43,525 nucleotides of DNA, from positions 1 through 43,525 of the forward strand of contig JAQIBG010000432.1 of the NCBI GenBank assembly GCA_027859175.1. Reading direction: 5' to 3'. Shown piece after piece: positions 8,724 through 16,295 of this stretch; position 1 is the first letter of the stretch; every line of letters begins with the position of its first letter. The translations under genes and the position numbers were made by a program. Under the pieces are notes generated by a model. The model had not been told where the DNA came from. It was given only the letters and a program-made list of their open reading frames with translations, and ran no database searches. The stretch comes from Planctomycetota bacterium. Its GTDB lineage: Bacteria; Planctomycetota; UBA11346.

Positions 8724-11700
8724 TATTTCGCCTTTACGTCAACGGTGACCGAGCCACCCAATGTTCGATTCGCATAGCTGCCGTCTGGTGACACATAGAA
8801 CACCACGGCAATCCGTTCGTAGCCAGCCGGCATCTTCGCGGGGGCTTCGTAGGGCGTGGTCACCCCCGGCACAATCTTGGGCTTATGACCACTGCCACCA
8901 ACCCCAGGCTTGCGCTTGCCACCATTGAAGCCGTGCAGATCAACGCGCAGAATCTGCTGCTTGGCAATCGTCTCGGTGCCGAACACCACCTGGAAGTCGA
9001 TCGTATCACCTGGAGCCGCCTCCTTAGGCACCGACACCGAACCCCAGTCGAAGGCCTTGACGGTGCGCTCAGGGCCATCTTTGAAGACCTTGGCAGTCGT
9101 GCTCGCTTCAACTTCTTTCTCAACATCCTCCTCCGGCTCGGGCGGCGTGTAGCGGATCGGCCGTTGCCCGGTAACCGCCAGGTTCTCCAAGGCACCGGCA
9201 TCACGCTGTCCATTAGGAGCGTGACCGGCAAAGTCATGGAGTTGCGGGCCATTAAACTGCCAGGTCATCAACTCGTCGATATCAGTCTGTGCATCCGCCA
9301 GGGTGCCGCGCGCAACGCGCAGGTAGTCAAGCGCACCAGCGAAGCCGTCACCCACCACAAAGTCAGCGGTATTATCAAGCGACACGCTTGCTGCCGGCAT
9401 CTGACCCGAAGCATCACCCGTCACATCCTTGCCATCCACATACACGGTCACGCGGCCCGCAACGCGATCGATTTCGGCCAAGACGTGATGCCACACCCCA
9501 TCATCAACGCGCACCGTCGCCAGTTGCCGCAACTCACTACCACCACCAATCAGACGCACTGCCGGACGACCGCCGTCGATCACCAGTGCGTAACCACTCT
9601 CGGTGCCCAGCTTGCCGGCGAGCACACCGTCTGCCGATACCGTCAGCACGGCCTCAATTAGGAAGTTATTGGTGTCCATCCGTACCGTCTGACGCTTGCT
9701 GCCGTCAACCGTGGTTTTCTCGACCTCCTTGCCCTTCTTCTTCTCAAAGACCATATCCTTGACCAGTTGCTGTTGCGCCAAGCGCAGCACCCGCTTGCCA
9801 TCCAACTGAAGCGCACCGTCAACCCAATCCTCCAAGGGGCCGGCGCGGTAATCGTCGAGGGTATAGCCAGTGGCCACCAAATCGTTGCCAGGAATCGCGC
9901 CACCAAGCATTTGCCGTTGCCCGCCAAACAACTTTTGCATGTACACATCGTAGCCGAGCACGGTCTGCGGATCGGCCGGATGCTTGCGGAAATGCCACTC
10001 GCCAACCTGGCCGCTAAGCGACCAGGGCACGAACACCTGCACGCCGCGGTCAATCGCCGCCGAGGTGTCGGTCAGTCGGAAGTCGCGCTGCTCCGGATCG
10101 CGGGTAATCGGATCGTCGGTCACCCAGCCCATGCTCGAGGTGATATTATTGCCAGCCTCGGCGATCGCTGCCGCGAACTCATCCGGGGTCACATACTTGG
10201 CACCACGCCAGCGGCTGAACACAGCTTGCACACCGTTGCCGACTACGTTGTTGGAATAGGCGATTTCCGGTGCTTCAAGCAGGGTCCAGGAACTAATCGC
10301 CGAGAAGTGCATCCCTTCAAATACGTTGCCGAGTACATGCTGCTGCTCGCCATGGCGGCTCGAATGGCGCTGCCCATTACGAAAACAATACCCAGTATTG
10401 TGGAAGACCTGGTTCAGGCGGTTGCGGATCCCATTGATGAAGGCATCGCCAACAATGCCCTTGTAGGCATCATCACGGCGCTCACTCCAGCCAATGTTGT
10501 TGAACAGGTAGGCCTTGATGCCGTGGTCTTGATAGAAGGCTTCGTTCTTATGGTAGACTTTGCGGTGCGCGACGAATCCAACCGGGTTGGCCGAGATATT
10601 GTTATAGATGTAGGCCGGGCCATTGCCCCAGAACTCGATGCCGCCAAAGTCGGTCCGATAGATCAGGCTGTCGACCACCTTGTTGCTCCTGATTTGAATT
10701 CGAACTAAGGGCGTATCAGCGGCATTGCCACCCATCCAGGCCGCGGAGGGCCGACCACCAACCACGTTGATGCCCTGCCCGCCGGTGGTGTGGATCACAT
10801 TACCGGCGATATCGCACACTTCAGGGCCGCTTAGGTTGATACCATTACCAGAGCCCGAACTATGACTGCGCAGGCCGATGGTTTGAAAGCGATTGCGCAG
10901 GACATTCACCTCAGTGAGGCGCCCCTTGGGATGCGATTCCACACGCCGGTAGCTATAGCCACGTCCAAGGCTGATGCCGGTGGTGTCAATGCGTTCGAAT
11001 TCACTGTCGCGAATCGTGATGCCGCGCACCACATCCTCGGCGCCGGTGATTAGATTGGTGACCGCCCCACCGGTGGTGTCGATCACGCGCAGGTTGTAGA
11101 GCTCAATATCTTGACAGTTACCCAGCAGGCGAATCGCGCTGTTGACATCGCAGGGCTTCGGCGCGTTGTAATCCTCAACATCGGGTGACTTGCGCAGATC
11201 CTGCACATTGGCGCCGGTGAAGGTCAGGCCCCCCACTACGATGTGCTGCTGACCGTGGATATCCAAGATGATCTCGTGCACCGCCGCTTCGAGCACCACG
11301 CTTGCTGGATCGACTCCCTCGGGCAGCCACACCGACAAACGACGCTCGCCTTGGTCAAAGAACCATTCGCCGGGTTCGTCCAGAAAATGCGCCGAGTTCT
11401 CTAAAAAGAACGGCGTGTCCTTACGCGGATGCCGGGCCGGATGCTCCAGACGCACCTGGAAGCTCCCGTCAGCCGGGTTGAATCCCTTCAAAGGCGACGG
11501 GAACGGTCCGTAGATCGAGAACTCACCACTCTTGTTTGGATGGTCTGCCCACACCGTCACACCCTTGAGCGCATCACGATCGGCCCCCTTGAGATCATCG
11601 CTGCGCAGGGAGATCCACGGAAACTTGAACTTGGCTTCATCAATCCGAAACCACTGCGTAAAGTGGTCGTAGGGATGTTCAATCTGCCAGTTGGGCCAGC

Positions 11701-12397
11701 GTGCAAGGTTCATGCGCTGGCGCTCACCAGCCTCATTTAAGCGCCACACAGCACGCGGCACGCCGGCACCAGGCACCGTGACAGCCACAAGTTGGCCCTG
11801 CGCGGCCGCCGGGAAACCGGCCGCTTCTGCGTCGGCAGCGCTCACGGCTTGCCAGCCAGTCAAGGCCACCGAACCAGCAATAGTAGCCGGCCCCGTGCCC
11901 CATTGGGGATCGCTGCATAAGCGAATCGGCTCGCTGGTGGTTCCTGATTCATCGGCAATCAACTGGCCGCGATAAATCACGCCACCCTTGAACACGTAGG
12001 TCTGCACGCCCTCGGTAGCCGCAGCCACACCCGTGGCGGCTGCATCCCAGGGATGATGCTTCCAAGCGGTATCAACGCTGGTGCCGGCTTGGCTGTCGTC
12101 GCCGTGCTCAAAGTCTACATAGCGAAGCGACGGACCTGGCGTGTAGGCATAGGCCTCGGGCACCCACTGAATATCGGTGACCCCCTCGGTAACGATTGCC
12201 TCTGCAGCAAGCGGCGTTGGCCAGCTTGGCAAATCATCAGTGGGCCAGGCTACGGTTTCGGCAGCTCCCAAGCTTGGCACACAACAGCCTGCGGCGATCG
12301 CCAAGGCTATGGCCACAGTAGAGGTGAAGCTGAAGGCCACATCGCTGATACAGCGAGCGCCTTTGCGGCCATGGTGCAATGCGACAGTTGGGAACAT
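8723..12397 (-). CDS. Giant secreted right-handed beta-helix protein with LamG-like and DWGS C-terminal domains
   Basis: Secreted 1224-residue protein. The open frame starts at 12553, but the ATG at 12397 (MFPTVALHHG) follows AGGAG at 6 bases and is chosen; the longer N-terminus would read through the operator. A signal peptide lies at about 22-46 (FTSTVAIALAIAAG...GAAE). The start of the mature part (YVDFEHGDDSQAGTSVDTAWKHH, then GVIYRGQL) and the asparagine-rich segments at about 400-720 (IRDSEFERIDTTGISLGRGY, NVIHTTGGQGINVVGG) indicate parallel beta-helix coils as in polysaccharide lyases and epimerases. A LamG/concanavalin-like domain lies at about 900-1050 (DDGVWHHVLAEIDRVAGRVTVYVDGKDV). 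The last 110 residues form the domain that also makes up the next upstream gene product. Probably acts on a uronate or sulfated polysaccharide, but no catalytic residues were assigned. Confidence 0.8.
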   Translation of the reverse strand: MFPTVALHHGRKGARCISDVAFSFTSTVAIALAIAAGCCVPSLGAAETVAWPTDDLPSWPTPLAAEAIVTEGVTDIQWVPEAYAYTPGPSLRYVDFEHGDDSQAGTSVDTAWKHHPWDAAATGVAAATEGVQTYVFKGGVIYRGQLIADESGTTSEPIRLCSDPQWGTGPATIAGSVALTGWQAVSAADAEAAGFPAAAQGQLVAVTVPGAGVPRAVWRLNEAGERQRMNLARWPNWQIEHPYDHFTQWFRIDEAKFKFPWISLRSDDLKGADRDALKGVTVWADHPNKSGEFSIYGPFPSPLKGFNPADGSFQVRLEHPARHPRKDTPFFLENSAHFLDEPGEWFFDQGERRLSVWLPEGVDPASVVLEAAVHEIILDIHGQQHIVVGGLTFTGANVQDLRKSPDVEDYNAPKPCDVNSAIRLLGNCQDIELYNLRVIDTTGGAVTNLITGAEDVVRGITIRDSEFERIDTTGISLGRGYSYRRVESHPKGRLTEVNVLRNRFQTIGLRSHSSGSGNGINLSGPEVCDIAGNVIHTTGGQGINVVGGRPSAAWMGGNAADTPLVRIQIRSNKVVDSLIYRTDFGGIEFWGNGPAYIYNNISANPVGFVAHRKVYHKNEAFYQDHGIKAYLFNNIGWSERRDDAYKGIVGDAFINGIRNRLNQVFHNTGYCFRNGQRHSSRHGEQQHVLGNVFEGMHFSAISSWTLLEAPEIAYSNNVVGNGVQAVFSRWRGAKYVTPDEFAAAIAEAGNNITSSMGWVTDDPITRDPEQRDFRLTDTSAAIDRGVQVFVPWSLSGQVGEWHFRKHPADPQTVLGYDVYMQKLFGGQRQMLGGAIPGNDLVATGYTLDDYRAGPLEDWVDGALQLDGKRVLRLAQQQLVKDMVFEKKKGKEVEKTTVDGSKRQTVRMDTNNFLIEAVLTVSADGVLAGKLGTESGYALVIDGGRPAVRLIGGGSELRQLATVRVDDGVWHHVLAEIDRVAGRVTVYVDGKDVTGDASGQMPAASVSLDNTADFVVGDGFAGALDYLRVARGTLADAQTDIDELMTWQFNGPQLHDFAGHAPNGQRDAGALENLAVTGQRPIRYTPPEPEEDVEKEVEASTTAKVFKDGPERTVKAFDWGSVSVPKEAAPGDTIDFQVVFGTETIAKQQILRVDLHGFNGGKRKPGVGGSGHKPKIVPGVTTPYEAPAKMPAGYERIAVVFYVSPDGSYANRTLGGSVTVDVKAK

Positions 12398-12428
12398 GGG
12401 GTCTCCTGGTCGGGCGTACATGGCTTTG

Positions 12429-12454
12429 TGGCCACGTTGCCAGTTATCATTGTA
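12429..12454 (-). promoter_or_regulatory. Candidate LacI operator and -10 box for the beta-helix gene
   Basis: TGGCCACGTTGCCA at 12429-12442 is a 14-base palindrome (12 of 14 positions symmetrical, central CG). It is identical over 18 bases (TGGCCACGTTGCCAGTTA) to the site in front of the LacI gene at 14066. Read on the minus strand, a TACAAT -10-like box (12454-12449) ends 6 bases before it, so the operator would cover the transcription start. No convincing -35 box is seen. Confidence 0.6.
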
Positions 12455-12565
12455 TATCGTACTTGGGCGCGCGCTTGGTGTTGACTGGGATATGCACCGT
12501 TCGCGCTGCAGTGCCCATCCGTTCAGACAGACCCGAACGAATGGGTCACGCAAACACGTGGCCGA

Positions 12566-12967
12566 TTACTTGACCACAATCCGGCCGGTGCCGGTGACGC
12601 GCTTGCCGCTCCAACTGCCATCACCGAGATAGGTCACCAAGCTAATCGCGGTGATGCCGTCTTTGGCAGGAATAGTCCAATTGAAGGTATAGGTCTCCTG
12701 GTTTGCGTTGATCGTTTGCTTACCAACCGAACCAGCCACGCCGCCACGGTCACGCCCCTTATACCAATGGGGATCGATTCGGAGAATACCCCCCTTGGCG
12801 CGCTCAGCCTCGCTGAGGGTCACTACAATCTCAACCTGGTCTCCAACAGCAGCCGCTTCTGGGCTGACAATGCTACCCCAGTCGAGGGTCTTGGTGGTGA
12901 CGGCCGCCTGTTCAGCACCGGTCAGTACCACAGTGAAGGCCAAGATGGCCAAGAGTCGAACGAACAT
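12566..12967 (-). CDS. Small secreted protein made of one DWGS domain
   Basis: A 133-residue exported protein with signal peptide MFVRLLAILAFTVVLTGAEQ. The ATG at 12967 follows AGGGAG at good spacing; the longer frame from 13123 overlaps the LacI gene and is rejected. The mature part (TLDWGSIVSPEAAAVGDQVEIVVTL ... ILRIDPHWYKGRDRGGVAGS ... GRIVV) lines up with the last 110 residues of the beta-helix protein (AFDWGSVSVPKEAAPGDTIDFQVVF ... ILRVDLHGFNGGKRKPGVGGS ... GSVTVDV). It is thus a free-standing copy of a domain that is also fused to the enzyme. The beta-strand-rich pattern suggests an Ig-like or carbohydrate-binding fold. It sits 43 bases after the LacI gene. I do not recognise a named family. 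Confidence 0.8.
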   Translation of the reverse strand: MFVRLLAILAFTVVLTGAEQAAVTTKTLDWGSIVSPEAAAVGDQVEIVVTLSEAERAKGGILRIDPHWYKGRDRGGVAGSVGKQTINANQETYTFNWTIPAKDGITAISLVTYLGDGSWSGKRVTGTGRIVVK

Positions 12968-13010
12968 CAAAAACTCCCTTTCATGACGACGTCGCCATTT
13001 TGTGAGAAAA

Positions 13011-14066
13011 TTAGGGTGAAGCAGGGGCGCAACTGCACCCCCGAAAAAGCTCATAAGGCATAGCAAGCGGCGCCCGAGGCTCAGACGGATCCGCAATCTT
13101 GGCCAGCAACTCGTCAACCGCACGACGCCCCATATTCGCCGCGTCGGTCCAAAAGCGGCTCAGGCCAAGACCGGCAGGGTCTTGCAGGCCCTGATCCACA
13201 AACAGGATCGACAGGTCGTGCGGAACACGCAGGCCCAATGACAGGGCCGCCATCATTGCCACTGTCGCCGAGCCCGCATTATCGGCCAGAATCGCAGTTG
13301 GGCGCGGTTCGGAGTTCAGCCAATCACGACCATGAGCGATGCGATCATCGCCACCTTGTTCATGCGTGTGCGGGCGCATGTCGCGCTCCCACACGAGGCG
13401 CCGCCGCCGAGCCGCTTTCATCACATCCACGTAGCCCTGACGGCGATCACGCACGCTGTAGTGATGCGCACTCGCGAGCGTCGTGTGCGACCACAATGCA
13501 ATCCGACGATGTCCCAAGCCGAGTAAATACTCGGTCGCCCGGCGTGCGCCCTGATAATCATCGGGATGCACACAGTCTTCAGGCCGTTTGTTATTGAGCC
13601 AGATTGTGGGGATACGGAAGCGCGCGATCAATTCAGTTAGGGCCGGCGGTTCGTTGTGGGAATACCCCATCAACAAGCCATCAAGCATCTGCTCTCGCAA
13701 CAGGCCCGGCAGCACCTGCTGATCACCGAGCTGATCATCGCTGAGGCGCGCCACGGCCAAGTGCATGTCATGGAGCGCCAGTTGGTCGTGAATGCCCTGC
13801 AGCAAACCGGTCGCAACCGTACTGGTGCTGCGCCCGCGTGACAAAACCAAACCAACGGTGCCAAAACGGCCCTCGCGCATCGCGCGCGCAGCCTGGTTAG
13901 GACGATAGCCCAATTCGTGCGCTACAGCGCGAATCCGCTCAGCACGCTCCACCGCATCTCTACGCGCGCCCTTGCCCCCCTCGCCATTCAGCACCCGGCA
14001 AGCGGTGCGAATCGACACGCCGGCACGCTGCGCAATCTCGTCGAGGGTGGCCTTGGTGGTGGTCAT
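13011..14066 (-). CDS. LacI-family transcriptional regulator (operon repressor)
   Basis: LacI/GalR-type repressor. The N-terminal helix-turn-helix is clear (TLDEIAQRAGVSIRTACRVLNGEG), followed by the hinge helix ELGYRPNQAARAMREGRFGTVGLV. The effector domain is a periplasmic-binding-protein fold (MLDGLLMGYS, IPTIWLNNKRPEDCVHPDDYQGAR, PTAILADNAG). The frame opens at a GTG at 14096, but the ATG at 14066 (MTTTKATLDEIA) fits the family. It is the first gene of a five-gene minus-strand operon. A palindrome matching its own promoter spacer recurs before the beta-helix gene, so autoregulation plus control of the operon is likely. The ligand is unknown, presumably a sugar released by the operon's enzymes. 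Confidence 0.9.
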   Translation of the reverse strand: MTTTKATLDEIAQRAGVSIRTACRVLNGEGGKGARRDAVERAERIRAVAHELGYRPNQAARAMREGRFGTVGLVLSRGRSTSTVATGLLQGIHDQLALHDMHLAVARLSDDQLGDQQVLPGLLREQMLDGLLMGYSHNEPPALTELIARFRIPTIWLNNKRPEDCVHPDDYQGARRATEYLLGLGHRRIALWSHTTLASAHHYSVRDRRQGYVDVMKAARRRRLVWERDMRPHTHEQGGDDRIAHGRDWLNSEPRPTAILADNAGSATVAMMAALSLGLRVPHDLSILFVDQGLQDPAGLGLSRFWTDAANMGRRAVDELLAKIADPSEPRAPLAMPYELFRGCSCAPASP

Positions 14067-14104
14067 CGGCCTGTATTTTAGCCGCGATCGCAGCACGGTC
14101 CAGC

Positions 14105-14135
14105 ACTATATGGCCACGTTGCCAGTTAGTGCCAA
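14105..14135 (-). promoter_or_regulatory. Promoter with LacI-type operator in its spacer
   Basis: On the minus strand TTGGCA (14135-14130) is followed after 19 bases by TATAGT (14110-14105); a CATATA alternative gives 17 bases. The spacer contains the palindrome TGGCAACGTGGCCA (14124-14111), identical to the site before the beta-helix gene. Binding there would block the polymerase and repress the LacI operon. Confidence 0.65.
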
Positions 14136-14206
14136 GAAAGCTCACCCTCCCACGCGCTCCCCGCACCCATTTACCCGCAAGCCGGGTCAGCTTCGTCAAG
14201 TTCAGT

Positions 14207-15184
14207 TCAGCCCGGCTCAACCATCGACACCGGCAAGACCTCGGCCTTCTGGCTCGGACCACCTGCGATCCGGCGCATCAGCATTTCAACGCCACGCTGA
14301 CCGATACCCCGCATCGGCATGGTGACGGTAGGCAGATACGAGGCGCCGAACACATAGGGCCGCTCATTCACCAGCGTAATGATCAGATCGCTGCGCCCGT
14401 GCTGCATAGCCCACAGGCAGAGATCATGGGCTTCATTCTGGCAGTAGCAGAACACGCCATCCACATCGCTGCTCATCAAGCGAGCCCCCTCCGCCTCCCA
14501 CAGCTGCTGCTCGGTCTGCCGCTCCCCTGCCGGAGGAATAAACAAGGCAACGGGCTCACTACCCGCCGCAGCCAGAAAGCCTTCCATACGATCAACCATA
14601 CTATGGTGGCTCGCGGCAAAGCGGGTCACGTAGGCGATGTTGCGGCAGCCCCGATCGCGCAGGTAGTCATAGGCAATACGCCCAGCCATGACATCGTCTG
14701 GATACACCGAGTCGTACTCATGGCGACCGTTGAGAAACACTACTGGATAATGCCGTAAATTCTTGGCCACTTGATGATCAAATCCATCCGGTTGACCGTT
14801 GATCAACACGCCATCGGCATGGGTCTCGCGCATGATGGCTGGCAATTCGCCATCGCTCACCGCAGTGAGATGGCGAGCCAAGAGCTTGCAGTAGAGCAAG
14901 CGCTTGCAGTGCGCGTCAAGGGCATCGTGAATTCCGTCGATCATTTGACCGGAGATCCACAGTTCAGCCAAGTTGGAACCGGCAATCAAAGCCACGGTGT
15001 CAAAGACGCCGCTGCGCATCGCCGTCGGCAGGGCGCTGCCGCGATAACCAAGTTCCTCGGCAGCGGCCAGCACCTTATCCCGCGTCGCGCTGCCGAAGGT
15101 CCCCGCCTTGCCGCGCAACACATTGCTGACCGTCATCGCTGATACGCCCGCCTGTCGCGCCACATCCCGAACTGTTACCGCCAT
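14207..15184 (-). CDS. LacI-family transcriptional regulator
   Basis: LacI/GalR-type regulator, distinct from its neighbour. The DNA-binding part reads VTVRDVARQAGVSAMTVSNVLRGKAGTFGSATRDKVLAAAEELGYRGSALPTAMRSG, including the hinge. The effector domain includes HADGVLINGQPDGF and YPVVFLNGRHEYDSVYPDD. The ATG at 15184 (MAVTVRDVA) is chosen over the upstream start at 15220 because the helix-turn-helix normally begins within a few residues of the start. It is transcribed divergently from the pseudopilin at 15329. The shared intergenic space holds the perfect palindrome TTTACGCGTAAA, and a near copy precedes the GH2-like gene, so these two genes are its likely targets. Confidence 0.9.
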   Translation of the reverse strand: MAVTVRDVARQAGVSAMTVSNVLRGKAGTFGSATRDKVLAAAEELGYRGSALPTAMRSGVFDTVALIAGSNLAELWISGQMIDGIHDALDAHCKRLLYCKLLARHLTAVSDGELPAIMRETHADGVLINGQPDGFDHQVAKNLRHYPVVFLNGRHEYDSVYPDDVMAGRIAYDYLRDRGCRNIAYVTRFAASHHSMVDRMEGFLAAAGSEPVALFIPPAGERQTEQQLWEAEGARLMSSDVDGVFCYCQNEAHDLCLWAMQHGRSDLIITLVNERPYVFGASYLPTVTMPMRGIGQRGVEMLMRRIAGGPSQKAEVLPVSMVEPG

Positions 15185-15228
15185 ACCTGACCACCTTAGG
15201 TCAGTCAAAGACAGAAACAACTACCAGA

Positions 15229-15240
15229 TTTACGCGTAAA
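15229..15240. promoter_or_regulatory. Candidate LacI operator TTTACGCGTAAA
   Basis: A perfect 12-base palindrome with the central CG typical of LacI-family sites. It lies 45 bases before the LacI gene (minus) and 33 bases upstream of the -35 box of the pseudopilin promoter (plus). TTTACGCTTAAAGC at 16262 matches TTTACGCGTAAAGC here at 13 of 14 bases. Confidence 0.62.
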
Positions 15241-15272
15241 GCTTTATGGTTTACTGCACAGCCCAACGTGCC

Positions 15273-15301
15273 TTGCACCTTGTCCCCAGCTACCCTATAA
15301 T
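15273..15301 (+). promoter_or_regulatory. Sigma-70-type promoter of pseudopilin gene
   Basis: TTGCAC (15273-15278), exactly 17 bases, then a consensus TATAAT (15296-15301). It sits 28 bases before the pseudopilin start codon, giving a short leader that includes the GGAG ribosome site. One of the clearest promoters in the window. Confidence 0.75.
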
Positions 15302-15328
15302 CGCTACTGATCTCGCGGAGTCGTTACG

Positions 15329-16069
15329 ATGCCTAAGTTACCGAAGAATAAGCAGCGCAGCGGCTTCACCTTGATCGAACTCCTGGTGGTAGTGTCGATT
15401 CTGGCGATTCTGGTGGCCCTGCTGTTACCCGCCATTTCGATGGCCAAGCGCTCGGCCCGCAACCTGCAATGCCAATCCAACCTGCGGCAAATCGGCCTGG
15501 GCCTAGCCGGCTACTCACTCGACAATGACGGCTTCATCGTGCCCGTGGTTCGCGAAGACGGAACCAACGGCGTCACGTGGTACGTTGAGATCATGCCCTA
15601 TGTCGAATCCCAAATGGTTAGCCAACGCAACGACAAGAGCGGCGGCGTCTTCTACGGATGCCCTGAATGGCAGGGCCGCTACGGCAACAACGGGAGCTTT
15701 GCCAACACCAGCTTTGGCTATGGACTCAATGGCTACCCCGGACTTCCCGAGAACAACGCCTCCAGCAATTTCCGCCGCTATAACCCAGCCAACGGCCGCG
15801 GCGAATGGGGCAAAGCCGAACTGTTCCACGAACAGCAAATTACCTTCAATACCAACCGACTCTACGTAGCCGACTCCAACGACTGGCACTGTTACGGATT
15901 GCGCAGCAACGGCGTGGTCAACGAGCGCATTGAAGGTGGCTGGTCAAGCTACATCGGCGAGCGCCACGATAGCCGGATCAATGCCGTGTTCTTTGACGGC
16001 CACGTTGCCTCACCACACCTCGACGCAGCGCAGTTGGCAATCCTCAATCCACAACAAGCGCCGCCCTAA
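15329..16069 (+). CDS. Type II pseudopilin/prepilin-like protein
   Basis: Prepilin-like protein of 246 residues. The leader [12 protein letters not shown] is cleaved before [25 protein letters not shown]; Glu at +5 is present. The globular domain contains [46 protein letters not shown] and [11 protein letters not shown], and ends with NAVFFDGHV. These motifs match the pseudopilin at 29018-29722 closely ([34 protein letters not shown]), so the two are close paralogues beside different enzymes. It has its own promoter, diverges from a LacI gene and precedes the GH2-like gene, with a hairpin between. An involvement in export or surface display of that enzyme is inference. Confidence 0.9.
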   Translation: MPKLPKNKQRSGFTLIELLVVVSILAILVALLLPAISMAKRSARNLQCQSNLRQIGLGLAGYSLDNDGFIVPVVREDGTNGVTWYVEIMPYVESQMVSQRNDKSGGVFYGCPEWQGRYGNNGSFANTSFGYGLNGYPGLPENNASSNFRRYNPANGRGEWGKAELFHEQQITFNTNRLYVADSNDWHCYGLRSNGVVNERIEGGWSSYIGERHDSRINAVFFDGHVASPHLDAAQLAILNPQQAPP

Positions 16070-16102
16070 ACACTGACCAGTCACCCGCTTGCCAAAGCCT
16101 GC

Positions 16103-16135
16103 CACACGGCGCACGCAACAGCGTGACGCCGTGTG
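16103..16135 (+). terminator. Strong hairpin after pseudopilin gene
   Basis: CACACGGCG-CACGC-AACA-GCGTG-A-CGCCGTGTG forms a stem of about 14 pairs with a four-base loop, 33 bases after the pseudopilin stop codon. There is no T-run, so termination may be partial. It probably separates pseudopilin from GH2 transcription. The remaining 16070-16295 holds the operator at 16262 and nothing else seen. Confidence 0.6.
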
Positions 16136-16261
16136 CGGTCGTGATGGCGACGCGCACAAGCAGCACCAATCAAGACTGGGCACCAAGCAAAGTCAGCCCA
16201 CGATGAACACCAGCCCTCGACAACGTAAAGTCCTGTAAAGCAGTACCGGTTATCAGACAAC

Positions 16262-16273
16262 TTTACGCTTAAA
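16262..16273 (+). promoter_or_regulatory. Candidate LacI operator TTTACGCTTAAA
   Basis: A near palindrome 22 bases before the GH2-like start codon, matching the perfect site at 15229 at 11 of 12 bases and continuing the match into AAAGC. Its place suggests it overlaps the start of transcription of the GH2-like gene. No clear -35/-10 pair was found. Confidence 0.58.
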
Positions 16274-16295
16274 GCACGGACTTTCTGGAGACCAC

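Noticed and set aside
12397-12553. Longer N-terminus for the beta-helix protein
   Set aside because: It would translate the operator and precedes a strong ribosome site and a proper signal peptide at 12397.
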